Source: Strigamia acuminata
Taxonomy: Eukaryota > Arthropoda > Chilopoda > Geophilomorpha > Linotaeniidae
Direction: 5' to 3'
DNA: 64,000 nt
Assembly: GCA_949358305.1 (NCBI GenBank)
Contig: OX442314.1
Location: 54,879,369 to 54,943,368, forward strand
The notes below the pieces were generated by a model, which saw only the letters and a program-made list of their open reading frames with translations, searched no databases and was not told the origin of the DNA. Positions 21,690 through 32,643 of the stretch are shown one piece after another; the stretch's first letter is position 1; every line of letters starts with the position of its first letter. The position numbers and the translations under genes were made by a program.

Positions 21690-21938
21690 GTCGCCAGTTG
21701 TCAAAATCTACGCAGCTTAAACATCAGAATCCACATATGTTTGAACATAAGATAATGGCAAGAGTAATCCATTTACATCTGCATCGCATTGTAGATATTG
21801 ATGTTACACTAATTGATAACTCGTGCAAAATGTTGAGGCATTTCAAATTTGAGGCATGCTCCATTTATAATGAAACTTTTGAGTGTGAAGGGCTTAACCA
21901 CTTGCACATTTTAGAGATCCACGCACATGGAAACTGAA
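21690..21938 (+). pseudogene. Leucine-rich-repeat-like gene fragment
   Basis: A short frame contains RVIHLHLHRIVDIDVTLI, then CKMLRHFKFEAC and LNHLHILEIHAHGN. The spacing of L/I/V positions resembles degenerate leucine-rich repeats as in F-box/LRR proteins. It has about 80 codons, no start context and stops on both sides, so it is a fragment at best. Confidence 0.3.
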
Positions 21939-22044
21939 TTGTTTGTCCACAACTTCATAAAGTCAGTAAGTAATTGGCGCCAACAACAGAACGGCTTAAT
22001 TAAAACACTTAAAAAAAATACCATCGACTAAAAATGCAAACCAA

Positions 22045-22510
22045 ATGTTGGTAAACCTGAAGGAAATTCATAAACAATCAGATGACACCGCGATCGTATC
22101 AGCATTCACTGAATTAGTGACTAAAAAATTAAATAACGAGGATGAAATTGAAAAACACCTCGAATTTTATTCCGACACGATGAACGCACTGACTGAGATG
22201 GGTGAAAAGCTGGAAGACAAAGTTGCAATCGCTGCCCGAAGGAGCTCTCTCCAAAATGCCAAGTTTGGATAAAGTGAAAAAGAAAATTCGCGAAGATCAC
22301 GCAGGCAGAAAAGCATCGAGTTCTGAACATGATTCAAGTGCTCAAGTGTTCACAAAAAATAAAAAACGAAATTCGAATTCAAACTGCAAGCCCAAGAGCG
22401 AGAACAAACTTTATAAATCAAAAGGAAACGCAGAAGGGGATGAAACGAAATTCGAAAACGTGTGGCCACTGCGGCTACCCAGGCAATATCGGATAAAAAA
22501 TTACTAGAAA
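22045..22510 (+). pseudogene. Ty1/copia gag fragment
   Basis: The frame 22045-22272 (MLVNLKEIHKQSDDTAIVSA) has the LL.NLK...F..LV..L pattern of the copia Gag (UBN2) domain. It shifts frame near 22230, then continues SLDKVKKKIREDHAGR and a basic Ser/Asn-rich linker. It ends in a broken CCHC knuckle (CGHCGYPGNIG with stop and missing His/Cys). Two frameshifts make it a pseudogene. It is unrelated in phase to the copia element at the left edge. Confidence 0.6.
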
Positions 22511-22558
22511 ACGGAGACTGGCCAAGACTTTTAACCAAATTTCATGTCACAATGGCAA

Positions 22559-22650
22559 TTATGTGTACCACAGAACAAGTTTGTCATCGATGCGACAAAA
22601 GACGACGGCTCGTATGGAAGATTAATTACCGGTAAACACAGAGGAAAGGA
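22559..22650 (+). pseudogene. SET-domain exon fragment (KMT5A/SET8-like), copy 1
   Basis: One frame reads CVPQNKFVIDATKDDGSYGR followed by LI. The V-D-A-T-K-(x)n-G-R-L-I pattern is the core of SET8-type histone H4K20 methyltransferases (VDATKE..LGRLINHS in the family), but the following NHS is replaced by TGKH. No other SET motifs are nearby. It is probably an exon copied with a mobile block, since the same fragment recurs at 36888-36951. Confidence 0.5.
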
Positions 22651-23189
22651 AAAAATCTAATTTTCAAACTGTGCAAATATTTAAACATATATCCATATCT
22701 AATATTTATCACCTCAAATAATATTCCTGTTGATGAGGTCAGGAATGTGAATGCATAAAAATGTAAAAAATATTCAATCTTTCACTGCAACTTAATTAAT
22801 TGATGTTTAATTAGTTAAAGCAATTAATTGCTAAGCGTTTAGATATGGACACCACGTTATAATTGCTTCATGCTGCATTCATAGAATGGAAAACAGTCTT
22901 ACAACAGCAGTATCATGGATTTGGTAAACGCTACATCCACAAACGGGAATGCAGGCTAACAATACCAAATAATAAAATTCAAATTCAAAACACTAGACCA
23001 GAGCTCTCATTCAGCACCACTGCAATAACTGACCAGTGGCCCAGGGGCAACCACGAGGAGGTAGAGAGTTGGATTTCTTGCCCCCAATTCACACAACAAA
23101 ATATCTTTGTAAAATCTTCAATGAAAAGAATCAAATCATCCCCACGCGGATGACTAGAAATTACACAATGGCGGCGGCAACGGTCTTGC

Positions 23190-23490
23190 AAATTGAACAA
23201 AGAAAATAATAAAATTGTGTCCCCACAACTCCTTGATTGAACCACCTACCAATGTGAAAAGCTTGAAGTTAAATCAATGAATAAATACCCAGTGACGAGG
23301 ATTACCTAGAAAACGAAGGCTTCGAAAAACGTGTGCCAACTGACGGACAATGGCAGAGGCAACGGCCTGGCAAATTGAGTGAAGAAAAATCAAAATTGTG
23401 TCCACATCCTTGATTGCGCACCTACCAATGTGAAAAGATTAAAATTAAATAAAGTCGAATAAATTAATTTGAATAAATACCCAATGACGA
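23190..23490. repeat. Tandem units of about 200 bp, block copy 1
   Basis: About one and a half units occur, with AATCAAAATTGTGTCCACA, CACACCTACCAATGTGAAAA and GAATAAATACCCA motifs. The same units occur about three times at 37790-38310. Confidence 0.6.
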
Positions 23491-23724
23491 CGATAAATAT
23501 TCTCGTTGAATTTCATCAAACAATCAAACCAGGCGATATCAACTCCGCACCGCTCCGCACCAATTTAGAAAAGGTAGCGAAAACAATCCCGAAGATATTT
23601 CAAACACCACCACCAACCAAAACTTGGATACAAGAGCATCTTAAATAAGAATACACTGAATTTAACTGATGAAAAGTGGAACAAATTACTGAGAAAACCG
23701 ATCGAGACCACGACAAAAACCAAC

Positions 23725-24170
23725 GTAACGCTCGGCTCCATTGTGGTGATTGTAGAACGGGGTTCACACTTCGGAAAACACGACTTTTTTTTAAATATAG
23801 AAACAATCTCAATTCTAATAATTACCGAATATTTGGATTTATTCTTTTCAACGGATTGTGTGTAATTAATTACTGCAAAAATTAAATTTCGAAGAAATAA
23901 AATGCTTTTGCGATTTCCAATAAATATTCTTATCTTAAATCTTAAAACCACAGCTATCAAATGTCGACACCAGGATGCATTCGTATTCGGAATGCGTGTT
24001 ATACAATTTTGTTTATCACATTTTCTAAATTTTCACGTTTAATACTAGATTTAACGGCAAATTTGAAAGCTATTGTGACCTAAAAAAATTGAAAAAGTAT
24101 TCGTTTAAATCGGAAACTATTCAAATCCTATCATTTCGTCACCGATGATCTCGGTCTTCGGCAAACCTGA
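23725..24170 (+). repeat. Dispersed repeat, second copy of 16050-16335
   Basis: This copy contains the short frame LHCGDCRTGFTLRKTRLFF and the AAGTATTCGTTTAAATCGGA segment shared with the first copy, with about 150 bp inserted or diverged between them. Confidence 0.6.
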
Positions 24171-24174
24171 CATT

Positions 24175-24915
24175 ATTGATCCGGTAGACGTAAAACCCGA
24201 TAATTTCCGATAGCGGACATTTTGTAGCGATGAACATGAAATACGTCAAGTTACTTTGATAGAAATAAAATGTTTAGGTGTGTATCAGTTTAAATCCATT
24301 TTCGTTAGATGCAAACAATTTGTACAATTTTGTGTGTTTTATTTATATATTTATTTATTTATTTATTCATAAAAATTATAGATATAACTTTACTCATGTT
24401 TACTGTATTTTTGAGTTTGGAAAAACAAATGACAGATTTCCGTTCGAGTCCATATGTTTATCAACTACAATCTATCGAGAAGCTTTGCACATTTATGTAT
24501 ATTTTGCCGGCATTATCAAATTCAGACATTTCTGTGAATAATTTCGTATTTTCTTTATATTTGGCTTCTTCTAACAACTTAACTGTTTTAAAATTTAACT
24601 GTAATCGTTTATTTTTCCCTGGTTTTGCTCTTTTTCTATCTCATCCTCCTTAAAATGGTAATTATAGCATCGGAACAGCGAAAAATTAGCGTACGAGTAA
24701 CACTTTGCAGTTGGTTTCGATGAAATCAATAACCGCGGTTTTATCGGGCAACGAAACATTTTTCATGTCGAGCAAATCCGGTTTCGATTCTGCCGTGTTG
24801 GCCAAGCATTTGCTGTTGCGAATGATCGGAACGATATCGTTGAAAAAAACTGACGTCATTATAATTGTAACGAGATCAAGATCAAGGGAACTAGGGTGTG
24901 AAGAATCTTCAATGA
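24175..24915. other. AT-rich flank downstream of the first zinc-finger gene
   Basis: Short frames here (24278-24653, 24705-24974) are low-complexity or overlap each other. Nothing supports a gene. Confidence 0.4.
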
Positions 24916-24919
24916 ATAA

Positions 24920-25625
24920 TCAATCCTTTTTAAAGTTATGTTTTTTCAATTGCACACTGCGAACACAAGAATAAGCACACAAATGGCACTTGAATGGTTT
25001 TTTCTCCGTATGTATTAACAAATGAGCTTTTAAATTCCCACTTGTAATACAGGAATAAGCACACAAATGGCACTTGAATGGTTTTTCTCCGGTATGAGTT
25101 AATAAATGTCTTTTTAGATTCCCACTTATAATACAGGAATAAGCACACAAATGGCATTTGAATGGTTTTTCCCCAGTATGGGTTAACATATGGGTTTTTA
25201 AAGTCCCACTTGTAATACAGGAATAAGCACACAAATGGCATTTGAATGGTTTTTCTCCACTATGAATTGCAACATGTTTTCTTAAATCCCCACTTTGAGC
25301 ACAAGAATAAGCGCACAAATGGCACTTGAATGGTTTTTCCCCCATATGAGTTACAATATGTCTTTTTAATGCCCCACTTTGAACACAAGAATAAGCACAC
25401 AAATGGCACTTGAATGGTTTTTCCCCTGTATGGGTTAACATATGGGTTTTTAAATTCCCACTTGTAATACAGGAATAAGTACACAAATGGCACTTGAATG
25501 GTTTTTCTCCCGTGTGAGTTAATAAATGTCTTTTTAAATTCCCACTTTCCCTGCAGGAAAAAGCACAAAATTTACATGTGAAGGGCTTTTCACCTGTGTG
25601 TTTAAGCATGTGTCGTTCCAAATTT
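24920..25625 (-). CDS. C2H2 zinc-finger protein, N-terminally truncated
   Basis: Minus-strand frame of about 235 codons. It carries seven complete C2H2 fingers of the form KPFKCHLCAYSC-x7-LKRH-x3-H with TGEKPF linkers, and an eighth that ends HNFKKD without its second His. Helix positions differ between fingers (ITSGNLKTH, VQSGALKRH, AQSGDLRKH), as expected for DNA-binding diversity. The frame is open upstream to a TAG near 25668 but has no ATG before the one at 25607-25609 (in LERHM), and the acidic N terminus present in the paralogue at 40602-41351 is absent. It therefore either starts late or is a pseudogene with an otherwise intact finger array. A promoter-like region homologous to that of the paralogue lies at 25660-25930. 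Confidence 0.75.
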
Positions 25626-25715
25626 GAGTAATATGGGGAATATTTGAAAGTAAAATGTGATGTGTGCTAGCTCGGGTTTGCAACGCCTCTGTGGTGATCG
25701 AAGATAGAAATTCGT

Positions 25716-25724
25716 CCCTTTATA
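25716..25724 (-). promoter_or_regulatory. TATA box of the 24920-25625 zinc-finger gene
   Basis: TATAAAGGG on the minus strand lies in a roughly 250 bp region conserved with the upstream region of the second zinc-finger gene (TTTGCAACGCCTC, GCAAATACGTCG, GGGTCATCTAATAAT). Confidence 0.6.
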
Positions 25725-25929
25725 GCAGAATGCAAATACGTCGTCTATGCGTTCGTCGTCAAATGAACGAATGAATCATGCAAACGTCGTGTGGACCCCA
25801 CGGTAGGGTCATCTAATAATTAGCAAAAAATTAGACTTATGGAAAGAAATAATTCGGTAATTTGTTATAGAAAGTTTGAATAATTTGAAATCGAAATGAT
25901 TTGATTTCGGAAAATGGTGATAGAAAATT

Positions 25930-26590
25930 TCAGTCATTATTACAGTATCCGTGGATAACAGCAGGCGAATTGATAAAAGATTTAAAACTTTTTTTTAATA
26001 ACTTTATTTTAAATGAATTGGCTCGACTGATTTGAAGATGCCGTGCATTGCCGTGAAGTGTAAAGAGACAGATGAGACAACCGTTAATGTGCATGTCTTA
26101 CTAACCGTCATTCAAGCAAGGTAAAATAGACAGAAAAAATTTGGAAGTGACTAATTCCAGTGAAATTTTATTGGAAATTACCCATGATTTTGGGGGCTTT
26201 GCACTTTCCGGTCAACACAATCGTGAATTGAAATATATTTTGGACTACCGGTAGCAATAACCAAGTGAATTTCCTGATCAAATAAAGTCCTGAAACTCTG
26301 GGGTGGATAATGCTCCATACCGCATATTTGCATTTCTCATAATTGCTCACAGAATCACATTGCATTGCAGTTTCATGGGCCAAATGGTTTATACCACACC
26401 AAATAGATATAATTTCATGGATATCACAATCTCCAGATTTAAACAAGTCGTTCGAACTCGCAAAGTAAAGAGAAGCCGATGGAAACACACACAGAGGGTG
26501 AATACTCAAAAATGAAACATGATTGGCCCACCACATTTAAATTTTGATTGTTGCGTCATTTAATCTAAGCATTACTCTCGATTTACAACA
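25930..26590. other. Intergenic stretch, no supported gene
   Basis: A 122-codon minus frame at 26168-26536 has no recognisable family and no paralogous support. Nothing else was seen. Confidence 0.3.
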
Positions 26591-27342
26591 ATGGTCATAA
26601 CTGTCAGTTCAAACATGGTGCCTCATCATGGTGCAGAAGTTGATGTTATGGTCAAAATGCTTTATTCCGAGGAGGGTTACTCATGCAGGATGATAGCAAA
26701 ATGCATGAGGAAGAAATGGATTGATGTCAGTCACATAACAGTATCGAGAATAATAAGTGGAAAGACTAAAAAACGACAGGTAAGAGATAAAAACAAAAAT
26801 ATACAGTTATGTGTCAAGCCTAAGGTGATGCACACTAAAACAAAGGTTCGCAAACTTTTGACAACGCCCAATCCACCAAGTCAAAGATCAATTGCAAAGA
26901 AGTTGATCACATCCCAGAAGACTGTTAGTAATATATTTTATCTGGATTTGGAGGCAAAAATACAGAAAAAAAGAAAAGGCCACTTGCTGACTTCTGCACA
27001 CAAGCAAAACAGAAAAACGAATGCTCAAAGCTGTGTGAGCAACATCTAGCAGGTGAAAAGTATGAATATATAGCAACATTAGATGAGGCTTACATCTATC
27101 TCAACTTCTGTAACGGTATTCAGAAAATTTGCTTCGTTTTTCCCGGTAAAAAAGTCCCAGAAAAGTGGCTAGTGAAATGCTACGAAAGCTGGCCATGTCG
27201 CTTCATGGTGGTTCATGTTCTGCAAAGAATAGCAAGACATCGACAGACGTGCTTGCTCTTTGTGTTATTTTTCATGAAAGAAATGACAAAGACAGAGATC
27301 TTGGGTTCGTCCATTTTTAATGCGGAGAAAGCAAAGGAGTGA
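26591..27342 (+). pseudogene. Tc1/mariner-superfamily transposase remnant
   Basis: The frame 26591-27049 starts MVITVSSNMVPHHGAEVD. It has a helix-turn-helix (LYSEEGYSCRMIAKCMRKKW) and a second one (PPSQRSIAKKLITSQKTVS). A frameshift near 27030 leads into EYIATLDEAYIYLNFCNG...KICFVFPGKKVPEKW...FMVV. The L-D-E-A-Y/W-x-Y-L-x(2)-C-N-G segment is the first catalytic block of a mariner-like DDE group. The reading frame is lost after about 27340, and the downstream catalytic residues are absent. Confidence 0.6.
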
Positions 27343-27431
27343 CTACTATGTGGCAGTAAGACTTTGTCATTTCGTGTTTTGGTATGAATTTGAGATGTCT
27401 TTTTGTTGTAGGTACCAGATGTGTTAAAAGA

Positions 27432-28470
27432 AGATGTTGGATGTTTTTTATGAAATCTTCAGATTCAGTCCTAAAGAATTTGAGGATTTGTTGAAATTAG
27501 TGGGCCCTCTCTTGACCAAAGAATCTCAAGTCAGGGAGCCAATTTCTGCTGCAAAGCAATTACGAATAACTTTAGTGTAAGTAAATAACATGAAAGAAAG
27601 TAAGCATATCCTTTAAAATTGTACAAATTCATTTCTGATTTATAGGTATTTAGTTAGCGGTGACATGCTAGATTAAAAAAAACTACAGAGTAGGCCGAAG
27701 CACCGTCTGTTATACCATTCACAAAACATGCAGTGCAACATTTAACATTTTACAACCCATAGTTTTAAAAACACCAACCATTGACGATTGGAGCTGAGTT
27801 TAACGAATTTTGGAATTTTACAAAGTGTTGTGGTGCAATTGACGGAAAACACTTTGCAACTTCTGCTCCACCTAACAGCAGAACTGTGTGTTTCAATAAT
27901 AAACGAATATTTTCTGTTGTGCTTTTGGCAACATGTGATGCCTCCTACAACTTCAGAGTGATCAATGTTGGGGCAGGAGGATAAGAAAGTGATGGAGAAA
28001 TTTTCCGGAGTAGTATTTTAGATCAAAAGGTAAATACTTTAAAATTATTAATTGTTTTCATGAAAGCTCTCTGTGGTGATCGCCAGGTGGCGGCGCACAC
28101 GCTGCAAAGTCACATTCACCGGACTACATCAGATACGACCTTGCAGCAGCTGATCACTTATTAAACGTGCTTGGTAACGCTCACATCTGTGTCCTCCTTC
28201 CAATAACACGACTCTCCTTTTTTACAGCTATTATCTGCCATTTTTCCTCTCCCTGTTTTTGTTGCTGATGAATATTTTCCTTTGATGCCAAATGTAATAA
28301 TGCGACCGTTTCCCGGTGATAACTTACATGAGGTCATGAGGAGCAGCGAATATTTAATTACAGGTCAATCAGTATTCAAATCTTAATGTTTACTTTACTT
28401 ATTTCTTATTTTATTTTTTATTTTATTTACTTTTTCAGACTCAGCAGAGCTAGGAGAAAATATAAAATAA
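27432..28470 (+). pseudogene. PIF/Harbinger transposase (HARBI1-like nuclease), decayed
   Basis: Coding blocks are separated by introns or gaps. FRFSPKEFEDLLKLVGPLL is followed by LRITLV and a GTAAGT donor (27579). After an AG acceptor comes YLVSGDML, then FNEFWNFTKCCGAIDGKHF with APPNSRTVCFNNKRIFSVVLL and FRVINVGAGG. Later come LPVFVADEYFPLMPNVIMR and PFPGDN. A final NYRLSRARR-like block (LSRARRKY) follows a TTTTTCAG acceptor. C-x-G-A-I-D-G-K-H and V-A-D-E are the first two catalytic regions of DDE_4 nucleases. In-frame stops (after VGAGG and in the YLVSG block) make it inactive. Confidence 0.75.
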
Positions 28471-28488
28471 AATATAAATTGTATGAAT

Positions 28489-28533
28489 AACAAATAAATG
28501 ATGTTACTCCATAAATAACATCATTTATTTGTT
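28489..28533. repeat. Perfect 18 bp stem hairpin
   Basis: AACAAATAAATGATGTTA at 28489-28506 is exactly complementary to 28516-28533, with a 9-base loop CTCCATAAA. It lies just 3' of the Harbinger remnant. Confidence 0.8.
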
Positions 28534-29215
28534 GATGTTATACAATTGAGAACACATTTGGTATTCTGGTGAGTCAATGTCACCTGTTATCCAGTACTAT
28601 TCACATGATATTGGATTTCTTCGCCAATGCATTCCGACCACGTTCAGCCGAGCGATCATCCAGACTGGGTGCCAGTCTGTCTATACCATACCTGCTGCAT
28701 GCCAAAAAAAACAACTGCACTGCACAGATTTGTGGTTTGGGCAAAAAGCAAGGCAGGGTTAGACAGCATGACCAACAAGTGGCTGAAACATGGCCACATT
28801 TCGTTTGACATCATGGGATGCAATAAAAATACATTCCTGCAGAGCAGTGAAGCTTGGTTCCAAACAAGTGCTGGAAGAGCGTGCATCAGGCACAATATCC
28901 AGTGTTTTTAGTTTGATAGAGCAGTTTGTCCAGGAGTGATATTGTGTTGTTCTTTCACAAGGTCAGAACATTAGCGGCAGATGCACAACTGGCTTGACCA
29001 ACTAGATGTGATAACCAACTGGACTGCTAGAAAAACTTCCTACGTCCAGATATGTTCTCAATGCGGAAATCATTACAGCAAATGCTTTGCGGCGCTACTC
29101 GAATGACTTCAGGCAAATGAGCTGGTGCAAGGTCACCATGTGGTGTATGTGACCTCTGTAAAAAATCAAAAGCGGCAACTGTTTATATGGTGAAAATTTA
29201 TTGTTCTGCCGTCCA
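28534..29215. other. Fragmentary region with a short repeated coding-like segment
   Basis: The stretch 28707-28815 (RFVVWAKSKAGLDSMTNKWL in one frame) recurs at 30958-31066 with about six differences. The rest has no supported gene. Confidence 0.45.
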
Positions 29216-29545
29216 AATTGTTTCCATAAAATTTGTATCACTGTACGTATACGAACCGTATTTCAGGTACCCATCCCAACTGCGAATCGCCTAAGGGCTC
29301 AAGAAATGTAAGTGTTTGGTGATTTTTTTGGTCATTCTAAGTGTTTTTTTTATTTCTTTTTATCATTTTAAGTATTTGATTATTTTTTTTAGTCATTTTT
29401 ATTTTTTTTTATCATTTTAAGTATTTGATTATTTTTTTTAGTCATTTTTATTTTGTTTTGTTTGTTTTGTTTTGTTTCGTTTGTTTTATTTTATTATTTG
29501 TTCTATGGTTTATTTCATTATTTTCTTTTGTTATCTCTTTTCTGA
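29216..29545 (+). repeat. Dispersed T-rich repeat, second copy
   Basis: This is the counterpart of 20530-20810. The middle consists of T-rich tandem units (ATCATTTTAAGTATTTGATT). Confidence 0.7.
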
Positions 29546-29880
29546 AAGACGTTCAAAACGAAGGCCAAAGCCCAACAAAAAATACAAAGACGATTTTGTG
29601 CAAAAAATGAAAGAAATGAATATTTCCGAAACAAATATTTATTTCACTAAGTGTGCAAATTCCTATTTTGAATAAACCGACTCATCCCGGCTATTTTTAA
29701 AACAAGATAACACGAATGAGTCATCAACCAATCAGGAGACGAGGTCTAAAAAACAGACACCTGTTACCAGAGTTGAACTATAACCTCACTCTCGTTTAGT
29801 CCTAGTGGAGTGTTCATCACTCGTCAACTCACTGGATATTTAGCTTCGGAATTAATCTCCAAGATATGAAATTGTTATAA

Positions 29881-30643
29881 ATGATGGATGTGACGATGGT
29901 GGCCCGGGCTGCACGGAATATGACAACCACAAGTGTTTCTCCCGACCCAACCGTCAGAGGAACCTCTCCACCCCCGACTGTAGTCCAAGTTCCTAAGAAA
30001 GCAAAAGCACCCGTAGTCGCCAAGAAGGTAAAGGAAACACCAGCAGTTAAGACCCCACCGTCGTCTCCTCCGAAGGTGACTAGTTCACCACCTATCGAGA
30101 AGAATCGAGTCGTTATTGTCTACCCCTTCGTCAAACCTCGGGGACTCTCAAACACGCACGTAGCAAATTTTACACTACCTACCAATGGTGCGTGAGGCAG
30201 CGCTCGATATAGCCGGACATATCCAAGAGAAGCGTCCAGTGTATTAAGAGATGCCTATCGTGGTAATGCGCTGGATTCTCAATGCCGAGCGAGAAGAAGC
30301 ATTCGACGTCCTCGAACACATTTGGCAGCAGTTACTCGAGCGGATTTTAGCAACTCCCTCTCCTTTAATTCGAAATGATTGGGCAGCAGAATTGCCATCT
30401 CTTCGAGAGGTTTACGGCCAAGCCAGGCGTTTAAACGACCCACCGACAGCCAGCTTAGCCGAATTACCAGAGAGATTCGCGGACCCACCCGCAACCACGG
30501 GTGTTTTTCTCGATTTCCTCCCACTAGGACAAAGAACGAAAACTCCTTCGATCTCTAGCGATTTGGATCAACTTGTAATTGACGAGCAAGTCGAGACGCC
30601 TTCCGAGAGTAAAAACGATGGTCGAATCAGCCCTGAAATGTAA
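29881..30643 (+). pseudogene. Unknown Pro/Lys-rich frame with a shifted second part
   Basis: The first frame (29881-30195) is Pro/Val/Lys-rich (VPKKAKAPVVAKKVKE, TPPSSPPKVTSSPP). A second frame, open from about 30185, is broken by a TAA near 30246 and continues MPIVVMRWILNAEREEAF with HIWQQLLERI to 30643. The RPV...W...AE.EEA...H..QQL pattern is weakly like residues about 145-178 of the gypsy A third protein (GRPVEEHVLFAWQAAETEEA, then HYRQQL). The relation is uncertain. It could be a fragment of a related element. Confidence 0.35.
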
Positions 30644-30649
30644 TTCCAG

Positions 30650-30955
30650 GAATCCACCGAAAAACATAATTTGTTTCGTGTTTTTTCAAAACAAAAAGGA
30701 AGATGCGTTGTGTTTTTTCGCCCAACCCGTCGGCGAGTTCCTTGTCGAAGCTTAACCGCTCGATTCAAAGTGAATTTCCAGATTAATCAAACTAATTTCT
30801 ATAACCAAAACTTTATTTTTGTGTTCTGTGGTCAAAGTTGGACAACGAGATCAAAATTGTTTTATTTATTAAGATATTGTTAATTGTTGATTTAATTAAT
30901 TTGTAAAATTTATTTTTATTTATTTATTCATTTTTAACGTCGACTCGTCTGTTGA
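30650..30955. other. AT-rich stretch without a gene
   Basis: Only short frames occur. Polyadenylation-like AATAAA motifs are present. Confidence 0.3.
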
Positions 30956-30957
30956 AT

Positions 30958-31066
30958 AAAACAGCTGCACTGCCCAGATTTGTGGTTTGGGCAAAAAGCA
31001 AGGCAGGGTTAGACAGTATGACCAACAAGTGGCTGAAACATGGCCACATTTCGTTTGGCGTCATGG
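30958..31066 (+). repeat. Second copy of the 109 bp coding-like repeat
   Basis: This matches 28707-28815 and encodes RFVVWAKSKAGLDSMTNKWL in the same manner. The purifying-looking substitutions suggest it was once coding. Confidence 0.65.
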
Positions 31067-31140
31067 GCCTTCATCACCAGATATATCGAAAACTCAATTT
31101 AGTAGAATTTCATATAATAATTTGCATACCTTATTTCAAC

Positions 31141-31408
31141 AGATGTTGAAAATGATTCATATATTTGGGCTGAAAATTTTGTGATGAAAATTGTGAATAT
31201 TATCGACTGTGCACATCCTGCAGCTGCAAATTTAGATTCCGTATTTATGATTGGCTATAAGTTCAAAGAAATGTGTCCTTTCTTTGATGATCCGTGTAGT
31301 TCTAAGAAATTAAAAATTGTGACAATTAAAGACCTGTCACATTCTATAACTGTATGGATGCAAATGTGTATTAATACCAAGATTATTTTCTTAGCTTACC
31401 TATTCTGA
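31141..31408 (+). pseudogene. Unknown exon-like frame
   Basis: After a TTCAACAG acceptor-like site, one frame reads DVENDSYIWAENFVMKIVNI and continues to LKIVTIKDLSHSITVW. The family is not recognised. It lies just upstream of the 31510-32017 frame and might belong to the same gene. Confidence 0.25.
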
Positions 31409-31509
31409 ACACTTAGTCTTAATAAATTTATTTTTATATACTGTAAAGCCAAATTAAATGCACATATTAAATGTTCTTGACACTTGCTATTTATAATTTT
31501 TTTTTAGCT

Positions 31510-32017
31510 AAAATGCCATCTTCAACAACAAATGTAAATACAATGCAGCCATTTGTGATTGTTCACTTTGATGAGGACAATACAACGAAAGCATTGCCAT
31601 CGTCCTGGTTGACGGAGGATAAGTTATGGGCTTAGTGGCCCACCACAATCAGCCAGAAAGCTCGCAGTAAACTGTTAAAGAAGTGGATGTCAGGTAATGT
31701 TAGGCCCATCTTTGTTCTTAAAGCAGCACGTTATCTGGAAAAACATGATCTGTACAGGAAATACCACATTTCAGTGTCCGACGAGCAATATCAGCAGTTA
31801 GAAGATATGACTAATGTGGACAACTTTAACTCAAGTATGCCAACTAATTTAAGCCAGGCTCCAATCTTGACTCAAGACAAGAATCCGACAGTTGATGAAG
31901 ATCTGAATCAAGTTAATCCTGATGGCGGACACACAATAAGTGCATTCAATTCTAAAATAGCTTTCAAAAACCGTTTTACATCGTTTTCCGAAAACGATGA
32001 AAACGGTTCTCAACATT
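31510..32017 (+). pseudogene. Transposon-associated N-terminal domain (DUF4806-protein-like)
   Basis: A frame contains FVIVHFDEDNTTKALPSSWL, an in-frame TAG near 31633, WPTTISQKARSKLLKK, and then an acidic/polar linker (31687-32017). The FVIVxF...LPSSWL...WP pattern is typical of the N-terminal domain of DUF4806-type proteins common in arthropod genomes. The stop and the lack of the C-terminal domain make it a remnant. Confidence 0.4.
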
Positions 32018-32195
32018 GAGCAGCATTAGTACCAACAGCTGTCAACAATTTTCAACAGCCACGGAGCATGCTCAGTCTGCACATGATCACATGACAAATG
32101 GCGACTATTGCTATTAAACAGAAGAGACAAGCAGCAGAGGATTTTATTGTGATGACAACATTTATTGATCTATTGGAGACAACAGATAAAAAAAA

Positions 32196-32643
32196 GGAAG
32201 ATGAGATTATGGAAGATGCAATCTTTGAATTAACTTTTTTGAAGAATAGGTTACTTCTGGAAAAGCTATACTTATCGTTTCGAACAGGTTTGGAACTTAT
32301 GGAAATGCAGCAGGAATTATGCCACTTACCCGTGACTTTGGAGTTGGTGATGGGGTTACATTAAACATATTTACACAACGCATCATTACTGCGCTTCTTG
32401 CAATTGAAAAGAAATATGTGTACTGGCCCACTGTTCAAGAGAGAGAGAAAATAGGAAATTACATGTATAAAGAATTGCTACCAAATTGCATCGGATTTGT
32501 GGATGGAACGCACGTAACCTTGGACTGTGCTCCAAAAGCTGACCCCATTTCCTACTTCAACCGTAAAGGTCAATATTCGTTCAATTTACAACTAGTGTGC
32601 GATCCTTTTAAGAAAATTCGTTCTTATCATGTTGGACAACCAG
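32196..32643 (+). pseudogene. Second PIF/Harbinger transposase, 5' part
   Basis: One frame gives RFGTYGNAAGIMPLTRDFGV followed by TLNIFTQRIITALLAIEKKY, YWPTVQEREKIG, PNCIGFVDGTHVTLD and YFNRKGQYSFNLQLVCD. GFVDGTH carries the first catalytic Asp of a DDE_4 nuclease. It belongs to a clade different from the 27432-28470 copy (GAIDGKH). It stops at HVGQP, where a 993 bp insertion begins. The second part is at 33636-33960. Confidence 0.7.

Larger units (their letters stand above)
22476..23550 (+). repeat. Large dispersed block, copy 1 (SET exon plus tandem units)
   Basis: This block is collinear with 36808-38310. Landmarks are the SET-like exon (22559-22650), a CATGCTGCATTCATAGAATG segment, and roughly 200 bp tandem units with AAAAGCTTGAA, CCAGTGACGA and GTGCCAACTGACGGA. 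Copy 2 has an extra 300 bp MITE. Confidence 0.75.

Noticed and set aside
24278-24974. Plus-strand frames of 87-114 codons
   Set aside because: AT-rich, overlapping in two phases, and without homologue or promoter.
25260-25568. Alternative minus-strand frame with repeated MCFFLQGKWEFKK-like units
   Set aside because: It is the out-of-phase shadow of the repetitive zinc-finger coding sequence.
28065-28225. tRNA-derived SINE head inside a Harbinger intron
   Set aside because: The GC-rich stretch lacks a convincing A-box and B-box pair.
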